DNA of 50,614 nt from Betaproteobacteria bacterium (GTDB lineage: Bacteria; Pseudomonadota; Gammaproteobacteria; Burkholderiales; SG8-39), in contig CANIIA010000009.1 of the NCBI GenBank assembly GCA_947467435.1, positions 1 to 50,614 of the forward strand. The letters are read 5' to 3'. Position numbers and translations under genes: made by a program. Shown in pieces: positions 25,277 through 34,814 of the stretch. How positions within the stretch are numbered: position 1 is the stretch's first letter; the number at the start of each line of letters is the position of its first letter. The notes under the pieces are model-generated. The model saw only the letters and a program-made list of their open reading frames with translations. It did not search any database and was not told where the DNA came from.

Positions 25277-26002
25277 TTATTTACCTAGACTTACATAACC
25301 TGGTACTGCAACTCTGGACTCAATCAGCACCATTACGCGATTTGCGATCATCGAGATCACGATATAAATCAGCGTGGCAGCGGCAAAGGCCTCAAAGTAA
25401 CGAAAGGTGATTTCACCCATTTCGCGCGTCCGAAAAAATAATTCGACCAATCCAATTGAATACGCCACAGAGGTATTCTTGATCAAGCTCATGGTGTCGG
25501 AAGTGAGTGGCGGAATGATGATGCGGTAGGCCATCGGTAGTAATACGTAGCGGTAGGTTTGTGCTTGCGTCAGGCCCAGCGCATAACCTGCGAGTCGTTG
25601 CCCGCGCGGCAAAGCAAGAATGCCTGATTTCACTTGTTCAGCAATGCGCGCTGAGGTGTAAAAGCCCAAACACAAAATAGCGGTGACCAATTGATGTTCG
25701 GTGGGGTCTAATGAAACCACCCAATGTTTTACGGATGGAAGGACGCCAGGTAAAACAAAGTACCAAATAAAAAATTGCACCAATAGTGGAATGTTCCGAA
25801 ACAATTCGACGTAGGCATTACCTAGGCGCACTAACCACCGACGATCGGTGGTGCGTATCACACCGACGATTGAGCCTGCAAAAAAAGCCAGCAGCCAAGC
25901 AAACAAAGCCACCGTGAGTGTGTAGTTCAGGCCCGAGAGCAACATTTGCGCCCAGGTTTCGTCCGCATCGGGCATCTGCTGAAAAAAGATGCCAAGGTTC
26001 AT
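25277..26002 (-). CDS. gltJ: Polar amino acid ABC importer permease
   Basis: A 241-residue permease of the GltJ type, with the features MLLSGLNYTLTVALFAW, FVELFRNIPLLVQFF-like YVELFRNIPLLVQFF, and an EAA loop AEQVKSGILALPRGQRLAGYALGLT. A later DTMSLIKNTSVAYSIGLVEL segment is characteristic of glutamate/aspartate systems. It lies downstream of the binding protein gene, separated by a terminator-like hairpin that would lower its expression relative to that protein. There is no obvious Shine-Dalgarno. Confidence 0.9.
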   Translation of the reverse strand: MNLGIFFQQMPDADETWAQMLLSGLNYTLTVALFAWLLAFFAGSIVGVIRTTDRRWLVRLGNAYVELFRNIPLLVQFFIWYFVLPGVLPSVKHWVVSLDPTEHQLVTAILCLGFYTSARIAEQVKSGILALPRGQRLAGYALGLTQAQTYRYVLLPMAYRIIIPPLTSDTMSLIKNTSVAYSIGLVELFFRTREMGEITFRYFEAFAAATLIYIVISMIANRVMVLIESRVAVPGYVSLGK

Positions 26003-26064
26003 TGTTTATTGTCCATGGAGCGCGCCTGGCGAGAGCAAAGGAGAAGCTTATCTGTAATACGCGC

Positions 26065-26092
26065 AAAAAAAAAGCCGGGCGCGAGCCCGGCT
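26065..26092 (-). terminator. Intrinsic terminator between gltI and gltJ
   Basis: Read on the minus strand this is a perfect 8-bp stem AGCCGGGC/GCCCGGCT with a 4-base loop, followed by nine T residues. It is the clearest intrinsic terminator in the window. It lies inside the importer operon, so partial read-through would give much binding protein and little permease. Confidence 0.85.
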
Positions 26093-26112
26093 TCGGTGCA
26101 TGCAGTGATGAA

Positions 26113-27006
26113 TTACTTCACGCCTGCATCGTTTGGATTCTTGAACAGCTCAGCGAGCTCTTTAGATACCGGGAAATTTAAATTGGCGTTTTTGGGTGGG
26201 ATTGGGCTCTGAAACCACTTTGAGTAAATTTTGTTAATTTCTCCAGATTTATAGATGGCGGTCAGCGTTTTATCGGCTAAAGCTTTGAATTGCGTATCGT
26301 CTTTACGCAACATGATGCCGTACGGTTCGGTGCGTAGTACTTCGGGTAAAAACACATAATCGGCAGGATTTTTAGCATTCGCGATAAAACCGGCGATCAA
26401 GATATCGTCCATCACAAACGCCGACACGCGATCATCTGACAACAACAAGAAAGATTCGGCGTGATCTTTGCCGTAGATTTCTTTGAGGTCGATACTCTTA
26501 CCTTTTTCGTGTGCTTTGATGAGTTGCACCGACGTTGAACCCGAAGTGGTGGAAACAGGTTTGCCATTCAAATCAGCAATCGATTTGATCCCAGAAGATT
26601 TTTTGACGGCGGCAGTGACGTTGGTGACAAAGTAGGACACCGAAAACGACACGGTCTTTTGACGCTCAACCGAATTGGTGGTTGAACCGCACTCCATATC
26701 GATGGTGCCGTTTTGTAGTAAAGGAATACGGTTAGACGAAGTCACCGGTTGCAGCGCAATTTTGAGTGCCGGCATTTTCAGTTCGGCTTTCACCGCATCG
26801 ATCACGCGACCGCACAGCTCCATGGCGTAGCCCACGGGCTGCTGTTTGTCATCCAAATAAGAAAAAGGAATTGACGATTCGCGGTAACCCACTGTCAGGG
26901 TGCCGGTGTCTTTAATTTTTTTCATGGTCCCAGTGAGCTCTTGGGCCGCGGCCGGCAGTGCCAGCGTGCAACCCAACGTCAAGGCGATGAATGAACGAAT
27001 CAGCAT
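26113..27006 (-). CDS. gltI: Glutamate/aspartate-type ABC importer periplasmic binding protein
   Basis: A 297-residue periplasmic protein. A signal peptide (MLIRSFIALTLGCTLALPAAAQ) is followed by the type-II binding fold, with GTLTVGYRESSIPFSYLDD, AMELCGRVIDAVK and the NGTIDMECGSTTNSVERQK ligand loop typical of GltI. The start at 27006 has GGAG just upstream; longer reading into the upstream promoter region is not supported. It delivers glutamate/aspartate or a similar amino acid to the GltJK permeases. It is first in the operon and is followed by a strong terminator. Confidence 0.9.
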   Translation of the reverse strand: MLIRSFIALTLGCTLALPAAAQELTGTMKKIKDTGTLTVGYRESSIPFSYLDDKQQPVGYAMELCGRVIDAVKAELKMPALKIALQPVTSSNRIPLLQNGTIDMECGSTTNSVERQKTVSFSVSYFVTNVTAAVKKSSGIKSIADLNGKPVSTTSGSTSVQLIKAHEKGKSIDLKEIYGKDHAESFLLLSDDRVSAFVMDDILIAGFIANAKNPADYVFLPEVLRTEPYGIMLRKDDTQFKALADKTLTAIYKSGEINKIYSKWFQSPIPPKNANLNFPVSKELAELFKNPNDAGVK

Positions 27007-27121
27007 GAGACAACTCCAGAGTAAGTGAGTGGTTGATGAAGATGGGGTGTGGGACGCAGCGAGGCCCCCCAAAGCGTGCTGGATTCTCAAAGCTCGAGTC
27101 GGCGCTGTCAAGCAGTCTCCG

Positions 27122-27127
27122 TATAAT
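27122..27127 (+). promoter_or_regulatory. Promoter -10 element of the SbmA/YddA-like gene
   Basis: A perfect TATAAT 31 bases before the GTG start at 27158. Transcription would begin near 27134, which excludes the longer upstream starts of that gene. No good -35 is seen at 16-18 bases. Confidence 0.45.
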
Positions 27128-27157
27128 GCGGGCACTTTTTTAGGGCAGGTGGCATCG

Positions 27158-28909
27158 GTGCCAAATAAGACGCTACGGCAATTTGCCATCACTTTTTGGG
27201 CGCTCGCTTCACCTTACTGGCTGTCTGCGCAACGCTTGCGTGGCCTACGTTTGCTTGTCGGGGTGGTTGCACTGGCCTTGGGTTTGGTTTGGCTTGAAGT
27301 GCAATTTAATCAATGGAACAACCTGTTCTATAACGCTATTCAAGACAAAGACCTCGCGCAGTTTTGGTCGGCACTCCAACAATTTGCGCTACTCGCGAGT
27401 GCGCTGATTGCGGCAACGGTGTATCGACTGTATTTAGAGCAAATGCTGCAAATGACGTGGCGCAATTGGTTAACCACGCATTTTCTTGATCAATGGCTCA
27501 GTGCGCATGCGTACTACCGTCTGCAATTACTTGAGGTGCCCATTGACAACCCGGATCAACGCATCGCAGAGGACTTGCGTTTATTCGTTGAGCTCACCTT
27601 AAGCCTCACGCTGGGGTTGTTGACGGCCGTACTGACGCTGGCGTCCTTTGTGGTGATTTTGTGGTCACTCTGCGAACCGCTGCACCTACACCTTGGTGTC
27701 ATCGATGTTGTATTGCAAGGAGACATGGTTTGGGCGGCGTTGATTTATGCCGTGATGGGTACCGTGCTCACCCATCGCATTGGTCGGCCGCTGATTGGCC
27801 TACATTTTTTGCAGCAACGCGTTGAAGCCGATTTTCGGTATGCGCTGGTGCGCTTTAGAGAGAACACCGAAGCGATTGCGTTTTACGGTGGAGAGGCCGC
27901 AGAGAACGCGCGGTTTCAATCGCGTTACGCGCAGGTCCTACAGAATTGGTGGTCCATCATGAGGCAGCAAAAGACGCTGACTTGGTTTACTGCGGGATAC
28001 CAACAAATTGCACTGATTTTTCCGTTGGTCATTGCTGCGCCTCGATATTTTGCGGGTACGCTTACCTTGGGTGGACTGATGCAAATTGCTTCGGCTTTTG
28101 GTCAGGTGCAAAGCGCGTTGTCATGGTGTATCGAGGCATATCCACGCTTTACCGAATGGAAAGCGACCGTCGATCGATTGACTGACTTCACGCAAGCCTT
28201 ACGCGCCGTACAAACGCCAACGTCGTTACACACAACGCGTCGTGCTGGGGTACGTGAAACCTATGCCGGGTCGAATCTGCATTTAGAACAACTCGAAGTG
28301 TTTCTGCCACAAGGGCGCGTGTTACTTGCACCAACGAATCACGTTCTATATTCCGGCGGATCGGTGTTCATACGTGGTGCGTCTGGCTCAGGAAAGAGCA
28401 CCTTGTTTCGCGTGCTGGCGGGGCTTTGGCCCTACTGGCAGGGGCGGGTGTTGATGCCACAGGCGGCGCGTTGTTTATTTTTGCCACAGCGACCTTATTT
28501 GCCCTTGGGCAGATTGCATGAGGTATTAGCCTATCCCCGTGTGTCGCAGAGCGTTGATGTTGCACTGATCGATGACGTACTCAAGGCGGTTGACTTAGGA
28601 CACCTGAGTCGCATCGACCAAGAGACGATGCATTGGTCGCAGCGTTTGTCTGGTGGCGAGCAACAACGTCTAGCGTTTGCGCGTGCGATATTGCAAGCGC
28701 CAGATTGGCTGTTTTTAGATGAAGCAATGTCTGCTTTACCTGAGTCTGCACAAGTGTCGATGTTGGCGTTATTGCGTTTACGCTTACCACAGGTAAGCTT
28801 GGTGTCGATCAGTCACAGCGCTGCGTTGGGCGGTCAGTACACGCAGCTTCTAGAGTTCGTGATCGATCGCGATGGACAACCGCAACTGGTCTTAGTTGAG
28901 GGCGGCTAA
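27158..28909 (+). CDS. ABC transporter with fused membrane and ATPase domains, SbmA/BacA-YddA family
   Basis: A 583-residue half-transporter. The N-terminal two thirds are a multi-span membrane domain of the SbmA/BacA (ABC_membrane_2) type, with [29 protein letters not shown] and [24 protein letters not shown]. The C-terminal ATPase has Walker [10 protein letters not shown], signature [14 protein letters not shown] and Walker [14 protein letters not shown]. The GTG at 27158 is chosen from AGGGCAGG 8 bases upstream and the TATAAT box at 27122. Relatives (YddA, and SbmA without the ATPase) move peptides, vitamins or cobalamin-like compounds; the substrate here is unknown. The gene is convergent with uvrA and overlaps it by 18 bases. 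Confidence 0.85.
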   Translation: MPNKTLRQFAITFWALASPYWLSAQRLRGLRLLVGVVALALGLVWLEVQFNQWNNLFYNAIQDKDLAQFWSALQQFALLASALIAATVYRLYLEQMLQMTWRNWLTTHFLDQWLSAHAYYRLQLLEVPIDNPDQRIAEDLRLFVELTLSLTLGLLTAVLTLASFVVILWSLCEPLHLHLGVIDVVLQGDMVWAALIYAVMGTVLTHRIGRPLIGLHFLQQRVEADFRYALVRFRENTEAIAFYGGEAAENARFQSRYAQVLQNWWSIMRQQKTLTWFTAGYQQIALIFPLVIAAPRYFAGTLTLGGLMQIASAFGQVQSALSWCIEAYPRFTEWKATVDRLTDFTQALRAVQTPTSLHTTRRAGVRETYAGSNLHLEQLEVFLPQGRVLLAPTNHVLYSGGSVFIRGASGSGKSTLFRVLAGLWPYWQGRVLMPQAARCLFLPQRPYLPLGRLHEVLAYPRVSQSVDVALIDDVLKAVDLGHLSRIDQETMHWSQRLSGGEQQRLAFARAILQAPDWLFLDEAMSALPESAQVSMLALLRLRLPQVSLVSISHSAALGGQYTQLLEFVIDRDGQPQLVLVEGG

Positions 28910-31723
28910 AGGTAAGCGCTCGGCTAAATATCGACCAGTGTGACTGGCTTGAACGCGGGCCACCTGCTCCGGCGTTCCAGTCGCGACGACACAGCCACCA
29001 CCGGCTCCTCCTTCGGGCCCCATGTCGATGATCCAGTCGGCGGTTTTGATGACATCGAGATTGTGCTCAATCACCACCACGGTGTTGCCGGCATCGCGCA
29101 AGCGGTACAACACATCGAGTAACAATTGAATGTCGTGAAAATGTAGACCTGTGGTGGGTTCATCCAAAATGTACAGCGTGCGCCCGGTGTCACGTTTAGA
29201 CAATTCGAGCGCGAGTTTGACGCGTTGCGCCTCACCACCAGAAAGTGTGGTGGCCGATTGACCAAGACGAACGTAGCCCAAGCCCACTTCAATCAGGGTG
29301 TTCAGTTTGCGTGCGACTGTTGGGACGGCGCTAAAAATCTCGAGTGCTTCGCGTACGGTGAGTGCGAGTACTTCGTCTATGCAATGACCTTTGTAACGGA
29401 CTTCGAGTGTCTCGCGGTTGTAGCGTCGACCTTGGCAGGTGTCGCAAGGCACGTACATGTCGGCTAGAAAATGCATTTCGACCTTAATCACACCATCGCC
29501 TTGACACGCTTCACAGCGTCCGCCCTTGACGTTAAATGAGAATCGTCCCGCGTCATACCCGCGCGTGCGTGCTTCAGGTGTACCGGCAAACAATTCGCGA
29601 ATCGGTGCAAACAAACCGGTATAGGTGGCTGGATTAGAGCGCGGCGTGCGTCCGATGGGGCTTTGATCAACGTTCACCACTTTATCGATGTGCTTTAAAC
29701 CATCGATGCCTAAATGCGCTGCAGGTTCAGCTGCGCTGCCATACAGCGTGCGCGCCACGCTGGCATATAAGGTGTCGTTGATTAACGTGGATTTACCCGA
29801 GCCAGACACGCCCGTCACACAGACCATTAAGCCCAATGGAATATCTACATCGATCGCGCGCAAATTGTTGCCCCGCGCACCACGAATTCGAAGCTGGCGT
29901 TTGGGGTCGGATCGCGTGCGTTTTTTGGGCATCGCGATACTGCGTGCGCCGCTTAAATACTGACCGGTGAGTGATTGCGCGCAGTCCATGATCTGCGATG
30001 CCGGGCCTTCAGCGAGCACATGGCCGCCTGCTTCACCAGCACCGGGGCCCATATCAACAACATAATCTGCGCAGCGAATGGCGTCTTCATCGTGTTCCAC
30101 CACGATCACGGAGTTGCCTAGATCGCGAAGATGTTTCAAGGTCTCGAGCAAGCGCGCGTTATCGCGTTGATGCAACCCAATCGAGGGTTCATCGAGCACA
30201 TACATTACGCCGGTGAGCCCAGAGCCGATTTGACTGGCTAAACGAATACGTTGTGACTCACCGCCAGACAGCGTATCGGCGGCACGATCTAAGCTGAGAT
30301 AGTCCAGTCCCACATTCACCAGAAAGGTAATCCGGTTGGTGATCTCGCGGACTATTTTTTCGGCAATTTGTTGACGCGCACCCGGCAGATGTAGGGTCTC
30401 AAAAAACGCGAGTACTTCGCGTAACGGCAGGTGCGATATTTGGTAGATGGCACGATCGCCAATATGCACATGTCGAGCTTCGCGTTTTAAGCGCGTGCCG
30501 GCGCAGTCAGGACAAGCGCTGATGTTGCGATACTTGGCGAGCTCCTCTCGTACGGCACTGGCATCGGTTTCGCGCCAGCGACGCTCGAGATTGTGGATGA
30601 TGCCCTCGAATGCGTGTTCGCGAATTTGCGAACGACCGCGCTCTCCCAGATAAGTAAAGGCGATGGTTTCTTCACCGGAACCAAACAAGATGCGCTGTTG
30701 AATTTCATCGTCCAGCATTTCCCAGGGCGCATCTAAATCAAATCCGTAATGCGCAGCCAACGCACCCAACATCGTGAAGTAAAACAAATTGCGTCGATCC
30801 CAACCTTTGATTGCACCTGAGGCTAAGCTGAGGCTGGGGTGCGACACCACGCGGTGCGGATCAAAAAATTCGACACTGCCCAAGCCATCGCAGCGCGGAC
30901 ACGCACCCATTGGATTGTTGAATGAGAACAAACGCGGTTCAAGTTCAGCCAGCGCGTATTGGCAGGCAGGACAGGCAAAGCGTGAAGAAAATAAATGCGC
31001 GCGCTCCGATTCGATTTCAACAGCAATTGCGCGACCTTCGGCGTGACGCAAGGCCGTTTCAAACGATTCGGCCAAACGTTGCTGCATGTCGGGACGCACT
31101 TTGAGTCGATCGATCACAATGTCGATGTTGTGTTTGCGGTTGCGCGAGAGCGCTGGTGCTTGATCGAGATCGAACACTTTTCCATCGACGCGTACGCGCG
31201 TAAAGCCTTGCGCTCTTAACTGATCGAACAACGCGTGTTGTTCGCCTTTGCGCCCAGCCACGGTCGGGGCAAGAATCATTAACGCGGTATCTGCGGGCAA
31301 AGCCAGCACGTGATCCACCATTTGCGACACCGATTGCGCTTGCAAAGGTTGTAGGTGATCCGGACAAATTGGTGTACCTACCCGCGCAAACAGTAAGCGC
31401 AAGTAGTCATGAATTTCGGTCACGGTACCCACCGTAGAGCGCGGGTTATGACTGGCAGCCTTTTGTTCTATCGCAATCGCTGGTGAGAGGCCTTCGATTA
31501 AGTCGACATCGGGCTTTTCCATCAGCTGCAAAAATTGACGCGCGTACGCTGATAACGATTCAACGTAGCGGCGCTGCCCCTCGGCGTACAAGGTGTCAAA
31601 GGCAAGCGAGCTTTTGCCCGAGCCAGACAAGCCGGTGATGACCACCAACTGATGTCGCGGCAGACTGAGGCTGACGTTTTTAAGATTGTGCGTGCGTGCG
31701 CCGCGAATGCGGATTGTATCCAT
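28892..31723 (-). CDS. uvrA: UvrABC excinuclease subunit A
   Basis: A 943-residue DNA damage recognition ATPase, full length. The two ABC modules are seen: Walker [10 protein letters not shown] and GVSGSGKST, and signatures [16 protein letters not shown] and [15 protein letters not shown]. Zinc sites CPAC/CPRC in the first module and CEAC/CDTC in the second are intact. The start [16 protein letters not shown] is the family norm. UvrA scans DNA and loads UvrB in nucleotide excision repair. The divergent gap to the MFS gene is 90 bases; I see no good LexA box in it. The 3' end overlaps the convergent ABC gene. Confidence 0.97.
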   Translation of the reverse strand: MDTIRIRGARTHNLKNVSLSLPRHQLVVITGLSGSGKSSLAFDTLYAEGQRRYVESLSAYARQFLQLMEKPDVDLIEGLSPAIAIEQKAASHNPRSTVGTVTEIHDYLRLLFARVGTPICPDHLQPLQAQSVSQMVDHVLALPADTALMILAPTVAGRKGEQHALFDQLRAQGFTRVRVDGKVFDLDQAPALSRNRKHNIDIVIDRLKVRPDMQQRLAESFETALRHAEGRAIAVEIESERAHLFSSRFACPACQYALAELEPRLFSFNNPMGACPRCDGLGSVEFFDPHRVVSHPSLSLASGAIKGWDRRNLFYFTMLGALAAHYGFDLDAPWEMLDDEIQQRILFGSGEETIAFTYLGERGRSQIREHAFEGIIHNLERRWRETDASAVREELAKYRNISACPDCAGTRLKREARHVHIGDRAIYQISHLPLREVLAFFETLHLPGARQQIAEKIVREITNRITFLVNVGLDYLSLDRAADTLSGGESQRIRLASQIGSGLTGVMYVLDEPSIGLHQRDNARLLETLKHLRDLGNSVIVVEHDEDAIRCADYVVDMGPGAGEAGGHVLAEGPASQIMDCAQSLTGQYLSGARSIAMPKKRTRSDPKRQLRIRGARGNNLRAIDVDIPLGLMVCVTGVSGSGKSTLINDTLYASVARTLYGSAAEPAAHLGIDGLKHIDKVVNVDQSPIGRTPRSNPATYTGLFAPIRELFAGTPEARTRGYDAGRFSFNVKGGRCEACQGDGVIKVEMHFLADMYVPCDTCQGRRYNRETLEVRYKGHCIDEVLALTVREALEIFSAVPTVARKLNTLIEVGLGYVRLGQSATTLSGGEAQRVKLALELSKRDTGRTLYILDEPTTGLHFHDIQLLLDVLYRLRDAGNTVVVIEHNLDVIKTADWIIDMGPEGGAGGGCVVATGTPEQVARVQASHTGRYLAERLPLAALN

Positions 31724-31813
31724 TGTGCTTCATAGCTCAGGGCAACCTGCTACTATAGCTAGTTCTGTCGTCTCCTATCTACTTTTTTCTCCACTCACGC
31801 ACTGTCTGCGGCC

Positions 31814-33037
31814 ATGAACGCGCCGAATCCTGATCGCATGTCTCGTGTTGAACTGCGTGCTGGCGCAAGCCTCGCCTCGCTGTTTGGCTTACGTATGCTG
31901 GGCTTATTTCTCATCTTGCCGGTGTTTGCGGTCTATGCACCGCAATTACACGGCGGAGATGATTTGCTTTTGGTTGGTTTAGCGCTGGGTGCGTACGGCT
32001 TAACGCAAGCGTTTTTTCAATTACCTTTTGGCATGCTGTCGGATCGCATCGGACGCAAGCCGGTGATTGCCGCAGGCCTATTGTTGTTTGCGTTTGGTAG
32101 CGTAGTGGCTGCTGAAGCAACCGATATCTGGATTGCAATTTTGGGACGCAGTTTGCAGGGTGCGGGCGCGATTTCTTCAGTCGTCGTTGCCCTCGCAGCG
32201 GATTTAACGCGCGCACAACACCGCACCAAAACCATGGCGATGGTTGGGGCCACCATTGGATTGATGTTTGCACTGTCACTGGTTGCCGCACCCGCGTTAT
32301 ATCAATGGATTGGTATGCGCGGATTGTTTTTGATGACCGGGGTACTCGCCTTGGGTGGCATCGCGGTGTTGGTATGGGTTGTGCCGAGTGTTGCGCCCGT
32401 CATGCGCAGCGACCAAGCAGTGCGCCCGCGACTGGTTGATGTGTTGGCCGATCGAGAGTTGGCACGTTTAAATTTTGGGATCTTCGCGCTGCACCTAGTT
32501 CAAATGGCCATGTTTGTGGTGTTTCCAACCGCCTTGGTCGCAACAGGATTAGCCTTGCCAGAGCATTGGCGTGTATATCTGCCGGTTGTGTTGTTGTCTT
32601 TTGTCTTGATGGTGCCACCGATCATGCTGGCGGATCGGCGCGGGATACAGCGACGCGTCATGACGTTTGCGGTACTTGGCTTACTCTTGGTGCAGTTGGC
32701 GCTGGTGTTCGCACAGAGCTTGTACTTGTTGGGCGTGTGTTTATTGGTGTTCTTTTGCGCGTTCAATGTGTTGGAGGCCATGCTGCCATCGTTGGTGTCG
32801 CGCATTGCGCCAACGGCTGCGCGTGGCACCGCCATTGGGGTCTATAACACCACGCAAACCTTGGGTTTATTTGCAGGCGGATTGGCTGGCGGCTGGTTGG
32901 CTCGACAATTTGGCGCCGCTTCGGTGTATGTTTTGGGCGCTGCGTTAATGGTGATTTGGCTTGCGTTGTTAATCGGTATGCGGCCGGTCAACCCAGCGAG
33001 CGAAGCGGCGTTCAGTACACCCGCGTCACCAGGTTAA
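31814..33037 (+). CDS. MFS transporter, YajR-like
   Basis: A 407-residue twelve-span carrier. The MFS motif A is intact (FGMLSDRIGRKPVI), along with the proton/antiporter-type ILGRSLQGAGAISSVVVALAADLTR segment. Its start SLFGLRMLGLFLILPVFAVYA and overall form resemble YajR-type drug/proton antiporters. The gene lies divergent from uvrA and directly upstream of ssb, an order seen in betaproteobacteria. The C-terminal YAM domain of E. coli YajR is absent, since the protein stops soon after TM12. The substrate is unknown. Confidence 0.85.
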   Translation: MNAPNPDRMSRVELRAGASLASLFGLRMLGLFLILPVFAVYAPQLHGGDDLLLVGLALGAYGLTQAFFQLPFGMLSDRIGRKPVIAAGLLLFAFGSVVAAEATDIWIAILGRSLQGAGAISSVVVALAADLTRAQHRTKTMAMVGATIGLMFALSLVAAPALYQWIGMRGLFLMTGVLALGGIAVLVWVVPSVAPVMRSDQAVRPRLVDVLADRELARLNFGIFALHLVQMAMFVVFPTALVATGLALPEHWRVYLPVVLLSFVLMVPPIMLADRRGIQRRVMTFAVLGLLLVQLALVFAQSLYLLGVCLLVFFCAFNVLEAMLPSLVSRIAPTAARGTAIGVYNTTQTLGLFAGGLAGGWLARQFGAASVYVLGAALMVIWLALLIGMRPVNPASEAAFSTPASPG

Positions 33038-33088
33038 GGGTCGTGGCATCTTGGTTAGGATTATTCAGAAATTTTTTAGGAGGTCGTT

Positions 33089-33541
33089 ATGGCATCGGTG
33101 AATAAAGTGATTATCGTGGGCAATCTTGGGGCCGATCCAGAAACACGCTATCTGCCTAGCGGTGAGGCCGTCACCAATATTCGTGTGGCGACCACAGATA
33201 AATGGAAAGACAAAGCCAGCGGCGAAATGAAAGAGGCGACCGAATGGCATCGCATTTCTTTTTTTGGTCGCTTGGCGGAAGTGGCGGGCGAGTACCTCAA
33301 GAAAGGCTCGCAAGTCTACGTCGAAGGCAGCCTACGCACACGTAAATGGCAAGACAAAGACGGGCAGGAGCGTTACAGCACCGATGTTCGTGCCGATGCG
33401 CTGCAAATGCTCGGCTCACGACAAGGTGGTGGTGGCATGGGTGAACGCACCGAACGCGCCGAATCGGGCGCTGCCCGTCCCGCAGCGGCAAAAAAGCCCG
33501 CGGGTAAGTTTGATGATATGGAAGACGACATTCCGTTTTAA
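33089..33541 (+). CDS. ssb: Single-stranded DNA-binding protein
   Basis: A 150-residue SSB. The OB-fold starts [22 protein letters not shown] and contains [20 protein letters not shown] and [18 protein letters not shown] Gly/Ala/Arg-rich linker follows, and the conserved acidic tip MEDDIPF that docks repair and replication proteins ends the protein. AGGAGG precedes the ATG. It is an essential replication/repair protein placed next to uvrA as in many proteobacteria, here with an MFS gene between. The length is slightly short because the linker is compact. Confidence 0.97.
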   Translation: MASVNKVIIVGNLGADPETRYLPSGEAVTNIRVATTDKWKDKASGEMKEATEWHRISFFGRLAEVAGEYLKKGSQVYVEGSLRTRKWQDKDGQERYSTDVRADALQMLGSRQGGGGMGERTERAESGAARPAAAKKPAGKFDDMEDDIPF

Positions 33542-33555
33542 GCCTCGGCGTCAGC

Positions 33556-33581
33556 ACGCTTCCAGTCAAGTACGCTTCCAG
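33556..33581. repeat. Short direct repeat upstream of the FmdB-like gene
   Basis: ACGCTTCCAG occurs at 33556-33565 and again at 33572-33581, spaced 16 bases start to start, about 30 bases before a TATAAT box. It might be an operator pair; this is weak. Confidence 0.4.
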
Positions 33582-33610
33582 ACCGGGAGCGGGTCCCCAG
33601 GTCGCACAGG

Positions 33611-33616
33611 TATAAT
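33611..33616 (+). promoter_or_regulatory. Promoter -10 element of the FmdB-like gene
   Basis: A perfect TATAAT 68 bases before the FmdB-like start. It could drive the whole FmdB-DUF502-aspS-RNase-barstar/NudB run. No clear -35 hexamer is seen. Confidence 0.4.
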
Positions 33617-33684
33617 CTTCGGCTTCGAACATTTTTCGGCGGGCGTGGGTTGATAACGCTTGCCCGACCTTCAGGACCAGCGTT

Positions 33685-34068
33685 ATGCCGATTTACGAAT
33701 ACCGTTGCACTGCATGTGCACACCAAGAAGAGTTTTTGCAGAAACTTTCCGACCCTCAGCTCACGGTTTGTCCAAAGTGTGGGCAATCGACGTTTAGCAA
33801 GATGCTCACAGCGGCTGGATTCCAGCTGAAAGGCAGTGGTTGGTATGTGACCGATTTTCGTGGCGGTAACACGCCCGCTGGTGGAGAAACAAAAACAACC
33901 GCGCCTACTGCTGGCGCTGGCAGCGAAGCGGCCGCTGGCGCAGAGCAAAAATCGAGCACCGAATCAAAATCCGAGAGCGCGCCTGCGGCAAGCGAGAGCG
34001 CAACCGTCAAAAGCGCGCCGGCAACACCTGCCGCACCGGCAAGTACAAGTAGTTCGGATAGTCACTGA
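33685..34068 (+). CDS. FmdB-family zinc ribbon protein
   Basis: A 127-residue protein. The first 42 residues are the FmdB zinc ribbon: MPIYEYRCTACAHQEE and LTVCPKCGQSTFSKML, with two CxxC pairs. A GFQLKGSGWYVTDF segment follows. The last 70 residues are a disordered Ala/Ser/Glu/Lys-rich tail. The function of these small proteins is not established; the ribbon may bind nucleic acid or regulate transcription. The gene commonly precedes the DUF502 gene and aspS in betaproteobacteria, as here. The tail length varies between species. Confidence 0.85.
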   Translation: MPIYEYRCTACAHQEEFLQKLSDPQLTVCPKCGQSTFSKMLTAAGFQLKGSGWYVTDFRGGNTPAGGETKTTAPTAGAGSEAAAGAEQKSSTESKSESAPAASESATVKSAPATPAAPASTSSSDSH

Positions 34069-34157
34069 GTCACCAACCCAATCGTGGGAGCGCGCTGCGT
34101 ACTGCGCAACGTTGATCCTAACGTGTTGGCCCCCTCTTGCGATGGCATGAAAGTGGC

Positions 34158-34790
34158 ATGAAAAAATACCTGATTACTGGGCTGCTGATTTGGATTCCAT
34201 TGGTGATCACCCTGTGGGTCTTAAATATTGCGGTCACCACGCTCGAAGATGCTTGGCGCATTTTGCCGCCAGAGTTTCGACCCGACTCGTTGTTGGGGCG
34301 ACATATCCCGGGGGTCAGTGCGTTACTCACCATCGTGATCATTTTTTTGACTGGGGTACTGACCGCTAATTTTATTGGTGCGCGACTGGTGTATTGGTGG
34401 AATCACGTGATGCATCGCATCCCGGTGGTGAGCTCGATTTACTCCAGTGTGAAGCAAGTGTCGGACACCTTATTTTCTTCAAGTGGTCATGCATTTCGTC
34501 GAGCGTTGCTGGTGCGTTGGCCGCACAGTGGTGCATGGACGATCGGTTTTTTAACCGGTGTGCCGGGTGGTGATGTGGCCAACCATTTGGTGGGCGATTA
34601 CGTGTCGGTCTATGTGCCGACGACCCCCAATCCAACAGGTGGTTATTTTGTGATGTTGCCGCGTGCCGATGTGATTGAGTTAGAGATGAGTGTTGATGCA
34701 GCACTGAAGTACATTATTTCGATGGGTGTGGTGACCCCGAGTGGATCCAAGCGCGCGGTGCGTCCTGTTTCTCCGGTTGACCCGACATAA
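34158..34790 (+). CDS. DUF502 family membrane protein
   Basis: A 210-residue inner-membrane protein of the DUF502 family. Two hydrophobic spans lie in the first 80 residues (KKYLITGLLIWIPLVITLWVL and a second near residue 55-75). The conserved RIPVVSSIYSSVKQV segment follows, then a soluble part with FLTGVPGGD and VYVPTTPNPTGGYFVMLPR. ATG 34158 is the normal start for this family; the earlier in-frame TTG at 34137 has no ribosome site. The function is unknown. It lies between the FmdB-like gene and aspS, 24 bases before aspS, and is likely co-transcribed. Confidence 0.85.
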   Translation: MKKYLITGLLIWIPLVITLWVLNIAVTTLEDAWRILPPEFRPDSLLGRHIPGVSALLTIVIIFLTGVLTANFIGARLVYWWNHVMHRIPVVSSIYSSVKQVSDTLFSSSGHAFRRALLVRWPHSGAWTIGFLTGVPGGDVANHLVGDYVSVYVPTTPNPTGGYFVMLPRADVIELEMSVDAALKYIISMGVVTPSGSKRAVRPVSPVDPT

Positions 34791-34814
34791 TTTTTTTAGA
34801 ACTGCGAAATCCAA

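Noticed and set aside
27029..27157. N-terminal extension of the SbmA/YddA-like protein starting at 27029
   Set aside because: A TATAAT box at 27122 and a ribosome site at 27142 lie inside it, and the extra residues have no family character; GTG 27158 was chosen.
31724..31813. Possible LexA box in the uvrA/MFS divergent gap
   Set aside because: The only candidate, around CTGCTACTATAGCTAG, lacks the second half (ACAG) needed for a CTGT-N8-ACAG site, so SOS control cannot be claimed from sequence.
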